Origin: Frateuria_A sp051900535 | GTDB taxonomy: Bacteria > Pseudomonadota > Gammaproteobacteria > Xanthomonadales > Rhodanobacteraceae | Length of the DNA: 64,000 nt | Reading direction: 5' to 3' | NCBI RefSeq assembly: GCF_051900535.1 | Contig: NZ_JBHZGI010000001.1 | Coordinates: 1,178,001-1,242,000 of the forward strand | Shown here: in pieces, positions 60,538 through 64,000 of the stretch | How the letters are laid out: each line of letters opens with the position of its first letter | Numbering within the stretch: position 1 is the stretch's first letter | The notes under the pieces: generated by a model | Told to the model about the DNA's origin: nothing | What the model saw: only the letters and a program-made list of their open reading frames with translations | Database searches by the model: none | Translations under genes and position numbers: made by a program

Positions 60538-61473
60538 ATGCACGGCTACCGTCTCGCCTTTGTCACGCCCACCCAGGCCCCGCGCTGGCAGCGCTGGCTG
60601 GTGTTCTCGCCGGTCGCCCGGCTGGTGTTCTTCACCGCGCTGCTGGTGGCCGCCAGCATGTTGTTCGGGCTCGTTCCGCACGGGCCGGCCGAGAGTCCGA
60701 TCGCCAAGGGCCTGCGTGAGCTTGGCTTCCGCGCCGTGGCGCCGCTGCTCGCCTACCTGGTGCTGGTCAGGCTGATCGAGCGCCGGCCGGTGCGCGAACT
60801 GGCGTTGCGGCGCCTCGCGCCCGAGGGCGCGCTCGGGCTGGCCGCGGGCGCGCTGCTGTTCAGCGCCGTCGTCGGCAGCCTGTGGCTGCTCGGCAGTTAC
60901 CGGATCATCGGCACCAACCCGGACGCGCACTGGCTGCTCGCGGCGCTGACGGTGGGCCTGGGCGCGGGCATCGGCGAGGAGATCATCTGCCGCGGCGTGC
61001 TCTACCGGATCGTCGAGGAAGGCCTGGGCAGCTGGACCGCGCTGCTGGTCTCGGCGCTGTTCTTCGGGGCGGCGCATCTGAACAACCCGGGCGCCACCCT
61101 GTGGGCCGGCCTGGCGATCGCCATCGAGGCCGGCATCCTGTTCGGACTGATCTACCTAGTGACCCGCTCGCTGTGGATCTGCATGGGCCTGCACGCGGCC
61201 TGGAACTTCATGCAGGGCACGGTCTACGGCATCCCCGTATCGGGCACCCGGGCGGATGGCTGGCTGGTCTCCACCCGCAGCGGGCCGGACTGGCTCAGCG
61301 GCGGCGTGTTCGGCGCCGAGGCGTCGGTGATCGCGCTCGTGCTGTGCACGCTGGTGTCCGCCATGCTGCTGGCGGTGGCGCTGCGACGTGGCCTGATCGT
61401 GCCGCCCAGCTGGCGCCGCCATAGCCCCGAACCGCGTTCCACTTCCCTACCCATGCCTACCCCGGGCAGCTAA
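60538..61473 (+). CDS. CPBP family intramembrane metalloprotease
   Basis: The 311-residue membrane protein has about eight hydrophobic segments and the CPBP (CAAX/Abi) motifs EEIICRG (about residue 145), FFGAAHLNNPG, and MGLHAAWNFMQG, which supply Glu and His metal ligands. Family members include Rce1-type proteases and bacteriocin-immunity proteins; the substrate here is unknown. AGGGGA precedes the ATG. No partner gene is adjacent. Confidence 0.88.
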   Translation: MHGYRLAFVTPTQAPRWQRWLVFSPVARLVFFTALLVAASMLFGLVPHGPAESPIAKGLRELGFRAVAPLLAYLVLVRLIERRPVRELALRRLAPEGALGLAAGALLFSAVVGSLWLLGSYRIIGTNPDAHWLLAALTVGLGAGIGEEIICRGVLYRIVEEGLGSWTALLVSALFFGAAHLNNPGATLWAGLAIAIEAGILFGLIYLVTRSLWICMGLHAAWNFMQGTVYGIPVSGTRADGWLVSTRSGPDWLSGGVFGAEASVIALVLCTLVSAMLLAVALRRGLIVPPSWRRHSPEPRSTSLPMPTPGS

Positions 61474-61556
61474 TCTGGTTCCATCGCCGGCGGCAGGCAC
61501 CACGAGGTCGTGGCGGCAAGCACTCCACGGCCCTCCGCAACCACGGCGACACACGC

Positions 61557-64000
61557 ATGCCGGCAGCAGTACCCGACGATTTCCAGCCCGATCCCTCACG
61601 TCACTCCTGGCTGGCCCACCTGCCGGTGCAGCGCAAGATGCTGCTGGTGATCGGCCCGCTGCTGATCGTGTTCCTGCTCGCCAACCTGGCCACGCTCTAT
61701 TCGCTGCAGCAGCAGACGGTCAATCGGCGGTGGACCGAGCACACCTACCGTGTGTTGCTCGCCATCGATACGGTCAAGGACGCCATGCTGACCGCGCAGA
61801 TCGGGGCCCGCGGCTACATGCTGACGCAGAGCACCACGGAACTGGCCGGATTCGAGCAGGGTGGCCGCAGCCTGGCCTCCGGGTTCAAGCTGCTGCGTAC
61901 GCTGACCACCGACAACCCGCTGCAGCAAGCCAGGCTCGACCGGGCCGAGGCGCTGGCGACACGCTGGCAGCGCGAGATCGTCGCCTACGTCGTCACCCCG
62001 GTCGGCGGTGGCAAGCTCGACGCCGGGGCGCGCGAACGCATCCAGCAGGACTTCTTCGCCCACCGCACCGTCACCGCGCCGGACGTGACCGGCGTGCTGG
62101 CCCAGATGGCCGGCACCGAGGAGGCGCTGCTGGCCGAACGCAACGCGCGGCTGCAGCGGACGCTGGACCTCATGCGGGTGTTCAATGCGCTGGCCGCCGC
62201 GCTGTCGCTGCTCTACGGTGCCTACGTGCTGGAACTCACCCGGCGCATCATCACCCGGCCGCTGCACCAGATGACCACGCTGATGTCCCGCCTGGCGGCG
62301 CACGACCATTCGGTCACGATCACCCGCCAGGGTCGGCGCGACGAGATCGGCCAGATCGCGCGGGCGCTGGAAGTGTTCAAGCGGATGGCGATCGGCTCGA
62401 GCGAGCAGAACTGGGTAAAGAGCGAGATCTCGCGACTGGTCCAGCGCCTGCAGCAGCTCGGCACGCACCGCGACTTCGGCGCCGCCCTTGCCAGCGAACT
62501 GGCACCGCTGGCCCAGGCCGGGGTTGCTCTGTATTACGGCTACGACGCCGCAAGCGAGCGGCTGGACCTGCTCGGCAGCTATGGCCTGCGCCAGTCATGG
62601 GATCCGGCCGAAACCTACGTGCCAGGCGAGGGTCTGGTCGGGCAGTGCGTGATCGAGCGCAAGCCGATCGCCCTGGACGAGGTGCCCGAACGCTATCTGC
62701 GCATCCATTCGGCCGCCGGCGAAGCCCTGCCCGGCCACGTGCTGATCCTGCCCGTGCTGTTCCGCGAACGCCTGGTCGGCGTGCTGGAGCTGGCCAGCTT
62801 CAAGCCGCTGACGCCGTTGTGCCGCGAGTTCCTGGACGAGTTGCTGCCGATCGTCGCGCTCACCCAGGAAAACCTGACCCGCGCCATCGCCACGCAGGAC
62901 CTGCTCGAGCAGACCCGCGAGCAGGCCGATCACCTGCGCCGCTCCGAGGAAGCGCTGCGCAGGCAGCAACAGGGCCTGCGCGACGCCAACGCCGCCTTGC
63001 AGACCAAGACGCGCGAGCTGGAGGAACAGTCCCAGCGCCTGACCGTTTCCGAGGAAGAGCTGCGCGTGCAGACGGAGGAGCTGCAGGCCTCCAACGAGGA
63101 GCTGCGCGAGAAGGGCGACATTCTCAAGCAGCAGAAGCAGGTGCTCGAGGCGCTGCAGCGCGAGACCGCGCAGAAGGCGCTCGAACTGGAGCGCGCCAGC
63201 CAGTACAAGTCCGACTTCCTGGCCAACATGTCGCACGAGTTGCGCACGCCGCTCAACAGCCTGCTGATCCTCTCGCGCAGCCTGGCCGACAACGACAGCG
63301 GCAACCTGGACGAGGAGCAGATCGAGTCGGCGCGGATCATCCACGACGCCGGTGCGAACCTGCTGCGGTTGATCAACGACATCCTGGACCTGTCCAAGAT
63401 CGAGGCCGGCAAGATGGAGCTGGTCATCGACGAATTGCCGCTGCCGGTGTTCGCCCGCGCGCTCAAGCGCACCTTCGCGCACGTGGCGCAGGAAAAGGGC
63501 CTGGCCTTCGAAGTGCAGGTGGAGGAAAGCATGCCGCCGGCGCTGCACACCGACAGCGCGCGACTGGAACAGGTAGCCAACAACCTGCTCGGCAACGCGT
63601 TCAAGTTCACCGCTCGTGGCGGCGTGCGGGTGCGCATCGGCCATCCGGGGACGGAGACTCGCCTACCCCCCGCCCTGCTCGGCCAGTCGCTGGTGGCGAT
63701 CGAGGTGAGCGACACGGGCATAGGCATTCCGGCGGAAAAGTTCGAGCGCATCTTCCAGGCGTTCGAGCAGGTCGATGCCGGAACCAGCCGCCAGTACGGC
63801 GGCACCGGCCTGGGCCTGGCGATCTGCAAGCGCATCGCCGCGCTGCTGGGCGGCGACATCGTGCTGCGCAGCACTCCCGGCGAAGGCAGCACGTTCACCG
63901 TGCTGCTGCCCGAAACCGCGCCGTCCGCTGCCTCCCCGCCCGTCACGGCAACCTCCGCGCATGCGCCAGCACCGGCGCCACGCACCCATACCAGCGCGTT
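61557..64000 (+). CDS. Large sensor histidine kinase (CHASE3-HAMP-GAF-HisKA-HATPase), 3' end outside window
   Basis: An open frame begins at ATG 61557 (MPAAVPDDFQPDPSRHSWLA) and runs without stop past the right edge; 814 codons are visible. It has a membrane segment near residues 28-49, a periplasmic CHASE3-like helical sensor with GARGYMLTQ, and a second membrane segment near 205-222. HAMP, GAF (about 290-440, VPGEGLVGQCV), a long Gln/Glu-rich coiled coil (445-545), HisKA (FLANMSHELRTPLNSLL, His near 560) and HATPase (NLLGNAFKFT, DTGIGIP, GTGLGLAIC) follow. The Ala/Pro-rich tail after the HATPase suggests that receiver or HPt domains follow outside. This is the gene type of large hybrid kinases near general stress control. 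Confidence 0.85.
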   Translation, partial: MPAAVPDDFQPDPSRHSWLAHLPVQRKMLLVIGPLLIVFLLANLATLYSLQQQTVNRRWTEHTYRVLLAIDTVKDAMLTAQIGARGYMLTQSTTELAGFEQGGRSLASGFKLLRTLTTDNPLQQARLDRAEALATRWQREIVAYVVTPVGGGKLDAGARERIQQDFFAHRTVTAPDVTGVLAQMAGTEEALLAERNARLQRTLDLMRVFNALAAALSLLYGAYVLELTRRIITRPLHQMTTLMSRLAAHDHSVTITRQGRRDEIGQIARALEVFKRMAIGSSEQNWVKSEISRLVQRLQQLGTHRDFGAALASELAPLAQAGVALYYGYDAASERLDLLGSYGLRQSWDPAETYVPGEGLVGQCVIERKPIALDEVPERYLRIHSAAGEALPGHVLILPVLFRERLVGVLELASFKPLTPLCREFLDELLPIVALTQENLTRAIATQDLLEQTREQADHLRRSEEALRRQQQGLRDANAALQTKTRELEEQSQRLTVSEEELRVQTEELQASNEELREKGDILKQQKQVLEALQRETAQKALELERASQYKSDFLANMSHELRTPLNSLLILSRSLADNDSGNLDEEQIESARIIHDAGANLLRLINDILDLSKIEAGKMELVIDELPLPVFARALKRTFAHVAQEKGLAFEVQVEESMPPALHTDSARLEQVANNLLGNAFKFTARGGVRVRIGHPGTETRLPPALLGQSLVAIEVSDTGIGIPAEKFERIFQAFEQVDAGTSRQYGGTGLGLAICKRIAALLGGDIVLRSTPGEGSTFTVLLPETAPSAASPPVTATSAHAPAPAPRTHTSA

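Overview
The window is about 64 kb of GC-rich bacterial chromosome. Gene content and order point to a gammaproteobacterium of the Xanthomonadales, most likely Rhodanobacteraceae (Dyella/Rhodanobacter/Luteibacter type). The supporting evidence is bamD divergent from rluD-pgeF, sucCD beside pilSR, a metX-metB-hom operon behind a SAM-I riboswitch, and two mannoside-degradation clusters of Xanthomonas character. No rRNA, tRNA or CRISPR array was seen.

Layout. 1-11,000 is conserved core: acyl-CoA dehydrogenase end, pgeF, rluD, bamD, nadE, sucD-sucC, pilS-pilR. 11,100-15,040 is a leftward three-gene signalling array (sensor kinase, single-domain response regulator, REC-kinase-REC hybrid). 15,340-22,310 is a mannose regulon: a secreted GH92 alpha-mannosidase divergent from a LacI-type regulator, sugar permease, fructokinase and AGE-family mannose isomerase. 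Two identical 16-bp palindromes lie in the divergent promoter. Together these would release mannose, import it, isomerise it to fructose and phosphorylate it. 22,330-29,910 holds an M1 peptidase, a standalone LigD-type polymerase with Ku, a YceI/cytochrome b561/YceI operon, a small glutaredoxin-like protein and L-serine dehydratase.

29,910-43,030 is an accessory stretch with a visibly more mixed base composition and several broken genes. It holds an HWE-kinase remnant, a secreted truncated haemoglobin with a DUF3034 protein and a COG4315-type secreted protein, a secreted alpha/beta hydrolase, and an ECF sigma/ChrR-type anti-sigma pair. Opposite that pair lies a DUF4331/TPR/HupE operon. It ends with a photolyase gene that is frameshifted, nonsense-mutated and truncated, joined to the 3' end of a DUF4041/GIY-YIG gene that is also interrupted by a stop.

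43,040-50,520 is a second glycan cluster: cutC, GH2 beta-mannosidase, GH125 and a second GH92, largely translationally coupled and preceded by a 24-bp near-palindrome overlapping a candidate -10. After it come an APC-family transporter, a small DUF6582 protein, the hom/metB/metX operon with its riboswitch, a 2OG-Fe dioxygenase/M24 peptidase pair, prfC, a CPBP intramembrane protease and the 5' part of a large CHASE3-HAMP-GAF histidine kinase that runs off the right edge.

Two kinds of dispersed intergenic repeat recur: CCCTCTCC/GGAGAGGG inverted repeats and a REP-like GTAGGAGCGCAC element.
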